A DNA stretch of 64,000 bases from Sphingosinicellaceae bacterium (GTDB lineage: Bacteria > Pseudomonadota > Alphaproteobacteria > Sphingomonadales > Sphingomonadaceae). The stretch lies in contig CP079108.1 in the NCBI GenBank assembly GCA_019285715.1, positions 2,805,001 to 2,869,000 of the forward strand. Direction: 5' to 3'. Shown here piece after piece: positions 22,694 through 31,460 of the stretch (positions are counted from its first letter, which is position 1; every line of letters begins with the position of its first letter). The translations under genes were made by a program, and so were the position numbers. The notes beneath the pieces were generated by a model. It did no database searches. It was not told the DNA's origin and worked only from the letters and a program-made list of their open reading frames with translations.

Positions 22694-23744
22694 GGCGGGA
22701 TACGGTCCGCTCGAACTCGAACGACCCGTCGCCCGCCGGATAAAGGTCAGCCGCCGATGCATCGGCGGCGATCAGCAAATTGACGTGGTGCTCGTACAAC
22801 GAGTCGATCAGCGTCACGAAGCGGTTGGCTTCGTTGCGATACTCCGGGCTGAGCTTCGGCACCCCGACCAGGATCACCGTGTGGTAGCGGCGCGCGATCG
22901 CGAGGTAGTCGGCAGCGCCCAGCGGCTGTCGGCACAGGCGGCTGAACGAGAACACCGCGACGCCCTTCAGGGATTTGGGCACGAACAGGCTGCGGCCACC
23001 GGGGACCTGGATCGTCTCGCTGGGCACGTGGACGCGGTCCTCGACCGGGAAGTCGGTCATCCGGAAGAAGGCGTCGGACAATGCCGCAGTTGCCACCGGG
23101 CCGTTCGGGGTGAAATAGGTCGGGCCGCCCCCCAGCCGCTGCATCCGGTAGTCGACGGGGCCGTTAAGGCCGATGACCTCCAGCCGGCTCTCGAGCAGCG
23201 CTATGAAGGGCAGGAACAGCTGGCGGTTGAGGCCGTCCTTGTACAGGTCCGACGGCGGCCGGTTGCTGGTCGCGACGATGGTGGTGCCGGCATCGAGCAG
23301 CGCCGTGAACAGGCGCGACAGGATCGCCGCGTCGGCGACGTCACGGACCTGCATCTCGTCAAAGCATAGCAGTTTTGCCGACGCCGCGACCTGAGCGGCG
23401 ACGCGGGGCAACGGGTCATCGTGCGACGCCTCTCGCGCCGCGTGGATGTCGGCGTGGACCTCTAGCATGAACTCGTGGAAGTGGACCCGGCGCTTCGGCT
23501 CGGTCGTCGCGTGCGCGAAGAACAAGTCCATCAGCATCGACTTGCCGCGTCCGACACCGCCCCACAGGTAGATGCCCTTCGGCGGCGGCGGAGGTTGGCC
23601 GAACAGGCGCCCGAGCAGGCCGGGCTGGTGCCGCGCCGCCAGCGCCAGCCTGAGCTGGTACAGGCGCTCGGCCGCGGCGGACTGGTCGGGGTCGGGCTTC
23701 AGCTCACCGGCATCGACCAGCCGGGCGTAGGCGCTGTCGGTCAC
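22641..23744 (-). CDS. zapE: Cell division protein ZapE (AFG1-like ATPase)
   Basis: AFG1/LACE1-family P-loop ATPase; in E. coli ZapE acts at the Z-ring during constriction. 367 residues from the GTG at 23744, whose codon overlaps the upstream thioesterase stop (GTGA). Walker A is GGVGRGKSM (about 62-70), the Walker B region is LLCFDEMQVRDVADA, and a sensor-like TIVATSNRPPSDLY follows. The HFHEFMLEVH segment is typical of the family. In many alphaproteobacteria zapE adjoins sdh and mdh, as here. Confidence 0.93.
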   Translation of the reverse strand: MTDSAYARLVDAGELKPDPDQSAAAERLYQLRLALAARHQPGLLGRLFGQPPPPPKGIYLWGGVGRGKSMLMDLFFAHATTEPKRRVHFHEFMLEVHADIHAAREASHDDPLPRVAAQVAASAKLLCFDEMQVRDVADAAILSRLFTALLDAGTTIVATSNRPPSDLYKDGLNRQLFLPFIALLESRLEVIGLNGPVDYRMQRLGGGPTYFTPNGPVATAALSDAFFRMTDFPVEDRVHVPSETIQVPGGRSLFVPKSLKGVAVFSFSRLCRQPLGAADYLAIARRYHTVILVGVPKLSPEYRNEANRFVTLIDSLYEHHVNLLIAADASAADLYPAGDGSFEFERTVSRLNEMQSAEYLAQGHGAS

Positions 23745-24202
23745 GCGGCGGCGTCGGCGATCGGTCGCGGCGTCCGCGGGATCTTGCGCATCGTGCCGGT
23801 GAACGAGGCGACGTTGTTGCCGTTCTGGGTGACCAGGCCGCGCACGAACAGCATCTTGCCGGTTTCCTTGAGGATTTCGCCGTGCGCCTCGATCGGCGTG
23901 CCGACGATGCCGGCACTCAGGAAATCGGTCGCGCAGCTCAGCGTCACCGCCGCCGAGGTCTCGAGCTGGCGCGCGATGAACGAGAACATCGCCATGTCGA
24001 CGAACGACATGATAAAGCCGCCGTGGAGGTAGCCAAGGCCGTTGGCGTGGCGCCGGTCGGTCGCCATCCGGCACTCTACGACGCCCGTGTCGGTCGGCCG
24101 GAAGTAAAAATCGCCGAGCATCGAGGCAAAGCGCCCGTCCGGGTCGCGGTGCCAACGGTGCCAGCCGGCGTGCTCGCCTTCGGTGATGATGTCTCTGGGC
24201 AT
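23741..24202 (-). CDS. PaaI family (hotdog-fold) thioesterase
   Basis: Predicted acyl-CoA or aryl-CoA thioesterase of 153 residues starting at ATG 24202. The hotdog signature is GLGYLHGGFIMSFVDMAMF, with the His-Gly-Gly turn at the start of the long helix, followed by TLSCATDFLSAGIVGTPIEA. Its stop overlaps the zapE start, and sdhB ends 55 bp away on the upstream side. The substrate is unknown. Confidence 0.88.
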   Translation of the reverse strand: MPRDIITEGEHAGWHRWHRDPDGRFASMLGDFYFRPTDTGVVECRMATDRRHANGLGYLHGGFIMSFVDMAMFSFIARQLETSAAVTLSCATDFLSAGIVGTPIEAHGEILKETGKMLFVRGLVTQNGNNVASFTGTMRKIPRTPRPIADAAA

Positions 24203-24256
24203 GCGCGCTCGTAACGGCGAAGCGCGCCGCAGTGCAACCAAAACTAGGTTTCGAAG

Positions 24257-25042
24257 CTAGACCGCCCGCTCGACCATCATCTTCTTGATCTCCGCGATGG
24301 CCTTGGCCGGGTTGAGGCCCTTGGGGCAGACATTGGCGCAGTTCATGATGGTGTGGCAGCGGTACAGGCGGAACGGGTCCTCGAGCGCATCGAGGCGCTC
24401 GCCGGTCATCTCGTCGCGGCTGTCCGCCAGCCAGCGGTAGGCCTGCAACAGGATCGCCGGCCCCAGGAACTTGTCGCTGTTCCACCAATAGCTCGGGCAC
24501 GCCGTCGAGCAGCAGGCGCACAGAATGCACTCGTACAGCCCGTCGATCTTGGAGCGGTCCTCGACCGTCTGGATGCGCTCCTCGCCCGACGGATCGGGGG
24601 TAACAGTCTGCAGCCACGGCTTGATCGAGGCGTATTGCGCGTAGAAATTGGTGAAGTCCGGGACCAGGTCCTTGATCACGTCCATGTGCGGCAGCGGCGT
24701 GATCCGCACCTCGCCCTTGATGTCGGCGATCGCGGTGGTGCAGGCCAGCCCGTTGGTGCCGTCCATGTTCATCGAGCACGAGCCGCAGATGCCCTCGCGG
24801 CACGACCGCCGGAAGGTCAAGGTCGAGTCGACCTCGCCCTTGATCTTGATCAGCGCGTCGAGAACCATCGGGCCGGTGGTATCGAGGTCCAGCTCATAGG
24901 TGTCGTAACGCGGGTTCTGCCCGTCGTCGGGGTTCCAGCGGTAGATCTTGAACGCCTTGACGTTTGTCGCCCCCGGCGGCGCGGGGTAGCGCTTGCCGGT
25001 CGGCTTGATCTTCGAGTTTGCGGGGAGGGAGAATTCGGCCAT
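24257..25042 (-). CDS. sdhB: Succinate dehydrogenase iron-sulfur subunit
   Basis: Electron-transfer subunit of complex II; 261 residues. The [2Fe-2S] ligands are in [10 protein letters not shown] with a further Cys at 101. The [4Fe-4S] and [3Fe-4S] ligands lie in [19 protein letters not shown] and [11 protein letters not shown]. The ATG at 25042 shares one base with the sdhA stop (TGATG). The longer in-frame extension into sdhA is not coding. Confidence 0.97.
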   Translation of the reverse strand: MAEFSLPANSKIKPTGKRYPAPPGATNVKAFKIYRWNPDDGQNPRYDTYELDLDTTGPMVLDALIKIKGEVDSTLTFRRSCREGICGSCSMNMDGTNGLACTTAIADIKGEVRITPLPHMDVIKDLVPDFTNFYAQYASIKPWLQTVTPDPSGEERIQTVEDRSKIDGLYECILCACCSTACPSYWWNSDKFLGPAILLQAYRWLADSRDEMTGERLDALEDPFRLYRCHTIMNCANVCPKGLNPAKAIAEIKKMMVERAV

Positions 25043-26829
25043 CAGTAAACCCGCGCCTTCGGCTTGATATATGCGATCTCGTCGGTCAGCGTGTACGAAT
25101 GCACCGGTCGCTTGGCCAAGGTCACGCCGCCGTCCCTGAACCAGCCCAGCGAGTGCTGCATCCATTCGGTATCGTCGCGCTTGGGATAGTCCTCGTGCAT
25201 GTGCGCGCCGCGGCTTTCGTGGCGGCTGGCGGCCATGTGCATGGTCATCACAGCTTGCGGGATCATGTTGTCGAGCTCCAGCGTCTCGATCAGGTCGGTG
25301 TTGAACACCAGCGACCGGTCGGCAATGCCGATGTCGGCCATGTTCTGGTAGACCGCATCGATCTTGCGCTCGCCCTCCTCGAGGACCTCCGAGGTGCGGA
25401 ACACCGCGGCATTCGACTGCATGGTCTTCTGCATCGCGAGGCGGATCGAGGCGGTCGTCGATCCGCCCTTCGAATAGCGGAAGCCGTCGAGGCGGCCGAC
25501 CGCGAAGTCGGCGTTGTCCTTGGGCAGCGGGGTGTGCGCCGACATCGGCTTGACCGTCGCGCCGATACGGTGCGCGGTGGCGCGGCCGAAGACGACAAGG
25601 TCGATCAGGCTGTTCGAGCCGAGGCGGTTGGCCCCATGGACCGAGACGCAGGCCGCTTCACCGACCGCGAACAAGCCGGGCACGACCGAGTCCGGGTCGC
25701 CGTCCTTCAGGGTGACGACCTCGCCGTGATAGTTCGTCGGGATGCCGCCCATATTGTAGTGGACGGTCGGCGTGACCGGGATCGGCTCCTTGGTGACGTC
25801 GACGCCGGCGAAGATCTTCGCGGTCTCCGAAATGCCGGGCAGACGCTCGTGGAGCACCGCCGGGTCGATGTGGTTGAGGTGCAGGTTGATGTGGTCGCCC
25901 TCGGCACCGACGCCACGGCCCTCGCGCATCTCCATAGCCATCGAGCGGCTGACGACGTCGCGTGAGGCGAGGTCCTTGGCGTGCGGGGCGTAGCGCTCCA
26001 TGAAGCGCTCGCCGCTGGCATTGGTCAGGTAGCCGCCCTCCCCGCGCGCACCCTCGGTGATGAGGACGCCGGCACCGTAGATGCCCGTCGGGTGGAACTG
26101 CACGAACTCCATGTCCTGCATCGGCACGCCGGCGCGGATCGCCATGCCGCCGCCGTCGCCCGTGGAAGTGTGGGCGGAGGTCGCGGAGAAATAGCAACGG
26201 CCATAGCCACCGGTCGCGAGCACGACGGAGTGCGCGCGGAAGCGGTGGATGGTGCCGTCCTCCATGCACATCGCGATGACACCCTTGCACTCGCCGTTGA
26301 CCATGATCAGGTCGATGGCAAAATACTCGATGTAAAAGTCGGTGTCGTACTTCAGGCTCTGTTGATACAGCGCGTGGAGCATCGCGTGGCCGGTGCGGTC
26401 GGCGGCGGCGCAGGTGCGCTGGGCGGGCGGGCCCTCGCCCATGTCCTGCGTCATGCCACCGAAGGCGCGCTGGTAGATGCGGCCTTCCTCGGTGCGGCTG
26501 AACGGCACGCCGAAGTGCTCGAGCTCATAGACTGCGGCGGGCGCCTCGCGGCACAGATATTCGATTGCGTCCTGGTCGCCGAGCCAGTCGGAGCCCTTGA
26601 CGGTGTCGTACATGTGCCACGTCCAGTGGTCCGGACCCATGTTGCCGAGGCTGGCCGCAATACCGCCCTGCGCTGCAACCGTATGGCTACGCGTCGGGAA
26701 GACCTTGGTGATGCACGCGGTCTTGAGGCCGGTCTCGGCGATGCCCATCGCCGCGCGGAGGCCGGAGCCCCCGGCACCGACGACGACGGCGTCGTAGACA
26801 TGGTCGATGATCTTGTACGCTTCAGCCAC
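25042..26829 (-). CDS. sdhA: Succinate dehydrogenase flavoprotein subunit
   Basis: Oxidises succinate to fumarate; 595 residues. [12 protein letters not shown] binds FAD; H49 in [13 protein letters not shown] is the expected covalent flavin attachment site. The catalytic region includes GARGEGGYL and the active-site Arg in the RFMERYAP[11 protein letters not shown] stretch. The start codon is GTG (26829-26827), sharing one base with the sdhD TAG stop. Confidence 0.97.
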   Translation of the reverse strand: MAEAYKIIDHVYDAVVVGAGGSGLRAAMGIAETGLKTACITKVFPTRSHTVAAQGGIAASLGNMGPDHWTWHMYDTVKGSDWLGDQDAIEYLCREAPAAVYELEHFGVPFSRTEEGRIYQRAFGGMTQDMGEGPPAQRTCAAADRTGHAMLHALYQQSLKYDTDFYIEYFAIDLIMVNGECKGVIAMCMEDGTIHRFRAHSVVLATGGYGRCYFSATSAHTSTGDGGGMAIRAGVPMQDMEFVQFHPTGIYGAGVLITEGARGEGGYLTNASGERFMERYAPHAKDLASRDVVSRSMAMEMREGRGVGAEGDHINLHLNHIDPAVLHERLPGISETAKIFAGVDVTKEPIPVTPTVHYNMGGIPTNYHGEVVTLKDGDPDSVVPGLFAVGEAACVSVHGANRLGSNSLIDLVVFGRATAHRIGATVKPMSAHTPLPKDNADFAVGRLDGFRYSKGGSTTASIRLAMQKTMQSNAAVFRTSEVLEEGERKIDAVYQNMADIGIADRSLVFNTDLIETLELDNMIPQAVMTMHMAASRHESRGAHMHEDYPKRDDTEWMQHSLGWFRDGGVTLAKRPVHSYTLTDEIAYIKPKARVY

Positions 26830-27212
26830 TATGCCGCTCCAAGTGCGATCTTGAGGACGCAGAACACCGCGACCGCTGCGCCCGCGAGCGCGTAGAAATT
26901 AAGGGCGAGAATGGCGAGCAGCTTGGTCCCTTCCTCGTGCAGGTAGTCTTCGATGAAGACCTGCAGGCCCAGCCGGAAGTGCCAGAAAACGCTGACGATG
27001 AGCAGCAGCAGCGGCACCGCAGCGACAGGCTGCCGCAGCCACGCCGTGACCGTGCCGTAGTCGAGCGCCGGGAGCCGCACCAGCGAGGCGATGAACCACA
27101 GCATGAGGATCAAATTGCCGGCCGCGGTCACCCGCTGCTGCCACCAGTGGCCGGTGCCCGCCTTGGCCGAGCCGAGGCCGCGAACGCGGCCGATCGGGGT
27201 TGCGCGTCCCAT
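26829..27212 (-). CDS. sdhD: Succinate dehydrogenase membrane anchor subunit SdhD
   Basis: Hydrophobic anchor of 127 residues with three membrane helices (about 30-46, 64-84 and 98-121). The EDYLHEEG motif (D89, Y90) matches the quinone-site Asp-Tyr of SdhD, and VFWHFRLG lies in the second helix. It starts at ATG 27212, two bases after the sdhC stop. An ORF reading in frame further upstream overlies sdhC and is not coding. Confidence 0.95.
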   Translation of the reverse strand: MGRATPIGRVRGLGSAKAGTGHWWQQRVTAAGNLILMLWFIASLVRLPALDYGTVTAWLRQPVAAVPLLLLIVSVFWHFRLGLQVFIEDYLHEEGTKLLAILALNFYALAGAAVAVFCVLKIALGAA

Positions 27213-27214
27213 CG

Positions 27215-27622
27215 TCAGAAGCCCTTCATGACGTAGATCGCGGACCAGGTCAGGACCGTCAGCAGCACCGAGCCGACCAATGTCGCGGTGGCGAACGCCC
27301 GCGAGGTGTGGACCTCGAGCGCCGCGCCGGTGTCCATGACCAGGTGGCGGATGCCGGACATCATGTGCTGGAACAACACCAAAGTCAGCCCGACGCCGAC
27401 CAGCATCCCGAACCAGCCGGTCGCGACGGACAGGAACACCGAATACGCCTCGATCCCGGTTGCGGCGGCGACCAGCCACCACAGGAACAGCACGACCGCA
27501 CCGGTCGCCAACGCGGTGCCGGTGGCGCGGTGCAGGATGCTGACCGTCATGTTGACGCGCCATTTCCAGACCGTCAGGTGCGGCGAAAGCGGTCGGGCTT
27601 GGGGGCGCGCGGGCGCGGCCAT
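27215..27622 (-). CDS. sdhC: Succinate dehydrogenase cytochrome b556 subunit SdhC
   Basis: Haem b and quinone-binding anchor, 135 residues with three helices. RPLSPHLTVWKWRVNMTVS with SILHRATG is the family opening (quinone site); the second helix ends FQHMMSGIRHLVMDTG, where H86 is the expected haem ligand. First gene of sdhCDAB; GAGGAGC-like sequence lies upstream of the ATG at 27622. The promoter should lie in the roughly 60 bp before it. Confidence 0.96.
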   Translation of the reverse strand: MAAPARPQARPLSPHLTVWKWRVNMTVSILHRATGTALATGAVVLFLWWLVAAATGIEAYSVFLSVATGWFGMLVGVGLTLVLFQHMMSGIRHLVMDTGAALEVHTSRAFATATLVGSVLLTVLTWSAIYVMKGF

Positions 27623-27684
27623 AGTTGCTCCTCGAGGATATTCTGCCCGCTTTTAGGCAAACCCCGCGCCGTGGCAACCGCTGT

Positions 27685-28704
27685 TCACGCCGGGGCCATG
27701 TCTCCGACAGGCGCGCGGGCGCTGCGGTCGACCATCAACTCGTACCAGTTGCACAGGTCTGGAGCATCGGCGCGGGCCAGTTCGCGGTGGAGCCGGGCGG
27801 CCAGCGCGCGGTAGGCAGGCAACTTCTCGCGCACGAATCCGGGCCATGCGTCAGCGAGCCGCGCGCGCCCGATGTCGCAGACCGCGAAGCGCCGGTCGAA
27901 GCCGTAGGCCAGCGGGACGACAACTCCGTCCGCCTCCATCACCAGGATACCGAGCGCCGCCGCGAGGCCGTCTTCGTCGGACGGCGGGCGGAGCTGGGTA
28001 CGGTGGAGCAGGTCGACCTGCACCGCCATCGTGCCAGCGTAGCGCGCCTTCAGGATCGCCGCGAGGACATAGACCTTGGCGGCGGTGTCCGCGTCGAGCA
28101 CCAGCGGCCCGGCGTCGGTCGTCGCCCGGCCCGCCATCTCGAGCGGATGGAGCTGGAACAGCTTCGCCCCGGCGCTCGCGGCAAAGGCGGCGGTGGCGAA
28201 CAACTGGTCCCAGTTCTCGGCAGTGACGGTGTGGACGAAGCCGAAGTCGACCCCGAGCGCGCGAATCTTCGCCAGGCCAGCGACCAGCCGCTCGAAGGCG
28301 CGGGGCGACCCGCGCATCCGGTCGTGCACCGCCGCCGGCCCGTCGAGGCTGATCGCCACCAGGTGGAGCCAAGGCGCCGCCGCGGCCAGCGCTGGACTGC
28401 CGAGAAACCAGCCGTTGGTGACGATCTGGGTCCGCATATTGTGCGCCCGCGCAGTCTCCAGCAGCCGCGGCAGCCCCGCGTACATCAGCGGCTCACCGCC
28501 CGAGACCGACAGCACGTTGCACCCCAGTCCCGCCGCATCGTCGATCGCGGTGACGATGGCCTCGACCGGCAGCGCGTCACGAGCCGCGGGTGACGACGAC
28601 GAATAACAATGCGCGCAGGCAAGATTGCAACGCAGCGATGGATGGACGTGGAAGATCGCCAGCGGCCCCTGTTCGTGCCCTGCGCCGGTTGCCTCATCCA
28701 TCAC
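27685..28704 (-). CDS. Radical SAM protein, function unknown
   Basis: About 339 residues; the start is GTG 28704 or ATG 28701, with GAGGA (28718-28714) favouring the GTG. The SAM/iron-sulfur motif CNLACAHC (C26, C30, C33) is preceded by IFHVHPSLR. GGEPLMY and ISLDGPAAVHDRMRG are further radical SAM landmarks shared with peptide-modifying or PqqE/MoaA-like enzymes. The C-terminus has only scattered cysteines (FAVCDIG, DLCNWYEL), so a full SPASM domain with auxiliary clusters is absent. It lies 12 bp downstream of a 107-residue protein, its most likely partner or substrate. Confidence 0.8.
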   Translation of the reverse strand: MMDEATGAGHEQGPLAIFHVHPSLRCNLACAHCYSSSSPAARDALPVEAIVTAIDDAAGLGCNVLSVSGGEPLMYAGLPRLLETARAHNMRTQIVTNGWFLGSPALAAAAPWLHLVAISLDGPAAVHDRMRGSPRAFERLVAGLAKIRALGVDFGFVHTVTAENWDQLFATAAFAASAGAKLFQLHPLEMAGRATTDAGPLVLDADTAAKVYVLAAILKARYAGTMAVQVDLLHRTQLRPPSDEDGLAAALGILVMEADGVVVPLAYGFDRRFAVCDIGRARLADAWPGFVREKLPAYRALAARLHRELARADAPDLCNWYELMVDRSARAPVGDMAPA

Positions 28705-28716
28705 CGCGCCGCGTCC

Positions 28717-29040
28717 TCAGCCGTGCTGTGCACCGGGCCCGATATCGATCTCGACCCGATAGATATCCGGGAAGGGAATGCCGTACGGGAAGATCTGGAT
28801 ATTGCCGATCTGCTGCTGCTTGCCGAGCACGTCGCTGACCAGCTTGCTGATCGCGGCCTTGTCGGCGATGCCCGACATCCGGATCCAGTCGGGCACTGGC
28901 GTGCCCTTGGTCAGGATACGCATGCCCTTGATGCCGGACGCATTGATCTGCGCTGCCGCGGCGGTGAGCCCGCTGAGGTGATCCTTGGCGAGACCACCTG
29001 CCTTGAGGTGGCTCATGATTGAATCTTCGAATCCGGCCAT
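28717..29040 (-). CDS. Conserved-looking small protein upstream of the radical SAM gene
   Basis: A 107-residue protein. The start at 29040 has a near-perfect ribosome binding site (AGGAGG, six bases upstream); a longer in-frame extension to 29316 has none and runs into the P450 promoter. The sequence is soluble-looking: a helical N-terminal half (SIMSHLKAGGLAKDHL), a central GMRILTKGTPVPDWIRM, and a C-terminal IFPYGIPFPDIYRVEIDIG. No leader peptidase motif (GG or GA before a core) and no Cys-rich core are visible, so it is not a typical RiPP precursor. It could be a recognition or chaperone protein for the radical SAM enzyme. No family recognised. Confidence 0.75.
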   Translation of the reverse strand: MAGFEDSIMSHLKAGGLAKDHLSGLTAAAAQINASGIKGMRILTKGTPVPDWIRMSGIADKAAISKLVSDVLGKQQQIGNIQIFPYGIPFPDIYRVEIDIGPGAQHG

Positions 29041-29276
29041 GACGGCCTCCTGTGCTCGCGAGCAGGGTACGGCCGGATCGCTCGAGCGAGTTGGCCTCGC
29101 CTCGGCAGCCGGAGCACTCCACCCAGGGATGTGCGAACCGAATTCGTTGCAACGCCGATAGCATGCGTCGCCGAGTCGCAGAAAACGCTTTTGGCTCCCC
29201 AAATACCCCCCTCGCTTCGGCCCGATTTTGAGCGCATCCTGCGACGCAACGACGATGCCGGCCTGGGGAGGCGCAC

Positions 29277-30506
29277 ATGGCGACGCAGTTGAAGACGCAG
29301 GACGACCTGGCGACATTCGATGTCAGCCTCGCTGAAATCTTCCGCACCGATGGCTGGCGAGAACCGATGTCCCGCCTGCTCCATGAGGCTCCGGTCCACT
29401 TCTGCCCCGACAGCCTGTTCGGGCCCTATTGGTCGGTCAGCCGCCACGCCGACATCATGGCGGTCGAGGCCCACCCCGAGATCTTCTCGTCGAGCTATGA
29501 ATACGGCGGCATCACCATCGCCAGCCTGTTCGGCGACATGAGCCTGCCGCAGTTCATCGCGATGGACCGACCGAAGCACACCGGGCAGCGGCGCGTGGTG
29601 GCCCCCGCCTTCGGCCCGGCCGAGATGACCCGCATGGCGGCGTCGATCCGCCAGCGCACGACCGAGCTGCTCGACACGCTACCTGTGGGCGAAGAGTTCG
29701 ACTGGGTCGACCAGGTGTCGATCGAGCTGACCACCCAGATGCTCGCGATCCTGTTCGACTTCCCGTGGGAGGACCGGCGCCTCCTGACGCTCTGGTCCGA
29801 CTGGGGCGGCGATATCGAGGCCGCGGTCGATCCGGAGCGGACACACATCCGCCACCAGCATCTGCTCGACATGACCGCCTACTTCGACCGGCTGTTCGCC
29901 GAGCGGAAGGCCGCGCCACCGACCGGCGACCTGATCTCGATGATGGTCCATTCGGAGGCAATGGGCGACATGGAGTTCAACGAGCGCGCCGGCAACCTCG
30001 TGCTGCTGATCGTCGGCGGTAACGACACCACCCGCAACTCGATGTCCGGCGCGGTCCACGCCTTCGACCAGTATCCGGGCGAGTGGTCCAAGCTGCTCGC
30101 CGAACCGGCGCTGATCCCCGGCGCGGTGCCCGAGATCATCCGCTGGCAGACCCCGCTGTCGCACATGCGGCGCACCGCGCTCGCCGATACCGAGATTGCC
30201 GGGCACAGGATCGCCAAGGGCGACAAGGTCGTGATGTGGTATCTCGCCGCCAACCGCGACGAGAGCATCTTCCCGGACGGCGAACGCCTCGACGTCACCC
30301 GCGCCAACGCCCGCCGTCACCTCGCGTTCGGCTTCGGCATTCACCGCTGCGTCGGTGCCCGGCTCGCCGAACTCCAGCTGCAGATATTGTTCGAGGAGAT
30401 GGTGGCGCGCCGCTGGCGGGTCCGCGTCACCGGCACGCCCGAGTATGTCGCGCAGTGCTTCGTGCACGGCTACACGAAGCTGCCGGTGACGATCGAGCGG
30501 GTCTAG
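29277..30506 (+). CDS. Cytochrome P450, possibly CYP153-like
   Basis: A 409-residue soluble class I P450. The haem-thiolate Cys358 lies in FGFGIHRCVGARLAE, the oxygen-activating I-helix is GGNDTTRNSMSG (247-258), and the K-helix ExxR is in VPEIIRWQ. The GGNDTTRNSMSG and FGFGIHRCVG wording resembles the bacterial CYP153 alkane/fatty-acid hydroxylases, though the substrate needs proof. No ferredoxin or ferredoxin reductase gene adjoins it, so redox partners must come from elsewhere. It diverges from the 107-residue/radical SAM pair across about 236 bp. Confidence 0.92.
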   Translation: MATQLKTQDDLATFDVSLAEIFRTDGWREPMSRLLHEAPVHFCPDSLFGPYWSVSRHADIMAVEAHPEIFSSSYEYGGITIASLFGDMSLPQFIAMDRPKHTGQRRVVAPAFGPAEMTRMAASIRQRTTELLDTLPVGEEFDWVDQVSIELTTQMLAILFDFPWEDRRLLTLWSDWGGDIEAAVDPERTHIRHQHLLDMTAYFDRLFAERKAAPPTGDLISMMVHSEAMGDMEFNERAGNLVLLIVGGNDTTRNSMSGAVHAFDQYPGEWSKLLAEPALIPGAVPEIIRWQTPLSHMRRTALADTEIAGHRIAKGDKVVMWYLAANRDESIFPDGERLDVTRANARRHLAFGFGIHRCVGARLAELQLQILFEEMVARRWRVRVTGTPEYVAQCFVHGYTKLPVTIERV

Positions 30507-30515
30507 GGAAAGGCC

Positions 30516-30543
30516 GGTCCCTGGCCCACCGGGGCCAGGGACC
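30516..30543. terminator. Strong hairpin between convergent P450 and PEP-CTERM genes
   Basis: GGTCCCTGGCCC (30516-30527) and GGGCCAGGGACC (30532-30543) form a perfect 12-bp stem with an ACCG loop. It lies in the 44-bp gap between convergent genes, so it probably works for both strands; neither side has a good T-run. Confidence 0.65.
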
Positions 30544-30550
30544 GCCGCGT

Positions 30551-31297
30551 TCAGGCCGCCAGCGGCAGCCGGTTCCGCTGTCGGCGCACGACGGTGCCGA
30601 CCCCGCCAAAGCCGAGCAGCATCAGCGCCCAGGTCGCCGGTTCGGGGACGGTCGCTCCCGGACCGACATTCTCGAGCACGACGTTGTCGAACGCGAACTG
30701 CGCTTCGTTGCTCAAGCGGGTGCAGCTGCCGACATCGTCGCAGCGATAAGCCACGGCCAGGAAACCGATCGCCTCGCCCGCCCCCTCGACCTGATACGTC
30801 TGGAAGGCCGTCGTGCCGTGGCTCCCGATGGCGCCCAAGTCGTAAAAGTTTTCCCAGACGCTGCCGTCTGCGTGGAACGCCAAAATCAGCAACAGGGCGG
30901 GCACGGTCATTGCCGGCGCGCCGTCCGCCGTCACGAAGGCCGCGTCAAAGCTCGAGAGTGTGGATTTGCCACCGTCCAATCGAGCGAAAGCGAAATAGCC
31001 GGCGTTGAGCCCTACCAGATAGTTCGTCAGGTTGCCCACCGGGCACACGCCCATCAGGCAGGCGTCGGGGTCCGATCCATTGGATATCGTACCATCGAGA
31101 TAGCCCCCGAGCCCATCAGCGTTGATGGTCTCGAAGTAATAGCCATCCTGTGTCACGACGTCGCCGTGCGACAGAAACGGCAAGCCCGGAGCACCTGTCG
31201 TATCGACGTTCTCGAAATCGATCGTGACAGCCTGCGCGGTGCCCGCCGTGACGGCACAAATACCCATGGCAACCGCAATGGCAAGAAAGCGCTTCAA
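30551..31297 (-). CDS. PEPxxWA-CTERM sorting domain protein, secreted
   Basis: Predicted 248 residues. The chosen start is TTG 31297 (MKRFLAIAVAMGICAVTAGTAQA, a clear signal peptide), with a GGGGGAA ribosome binding site at suitable spacing; the longer ORF to 31336 would spoil the signal peptide. The mature part begins VTIDFENVD and has a lectin-like beta-sandwich composition, ending with EAQFAFDNVVLENVG before VPEPATWALMLLGFGGVG and RRQRNR. The 'F.FDNV.' element just before the sorting tail recurs in other PEP-CTERM proteins. Convergent with the P450. Function unknown. Confidence 0.82.
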   Translation of the reverse strand: MKRFLAIAVAMGICAVTAGTAQAVTIDFENVDTTGAPGLPFLSHGDVVTQDGYYFETINADGLGGYLDGTISNGSDPDACLMGVCPVGNLTNYLVGLNAGYFAFARLDGGKSTLSSFDAAFVTADGAPAMTVPALLLILAFHADGSVWENFYDLGAIGSHGTTAFQTYQVEGAGEAIGFLAVAYRCDDVGSCTRLSNEAQFAFDNVVLENVGPGATVPEPATWALMLLGFGGVGTVVRRQRNRLPLAA

Positions 31298-31460
31298 TGT
31301 AATTCCCCCGATTGGATGCGACCTACTAAGCAACACGCCGTCGTTTCAGCCCCGACCCGACACTTGCCTTTAAAGAAACGTTAAGTCCATGCCGCGGCGA
31401 CCGGTTTCCGGCGGCACGACAGGGCTTGCCGCCCACCCCCGCGGGGTGGATGCTGGCATA

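Noticed and set aside
28717-29316. 199-residue version of the small protein upstream of the radical SAM gene
   Set aside because: The added part lacks a ribosome binding site and covers the P450 promoter; the 29040 start has AGGAGG.
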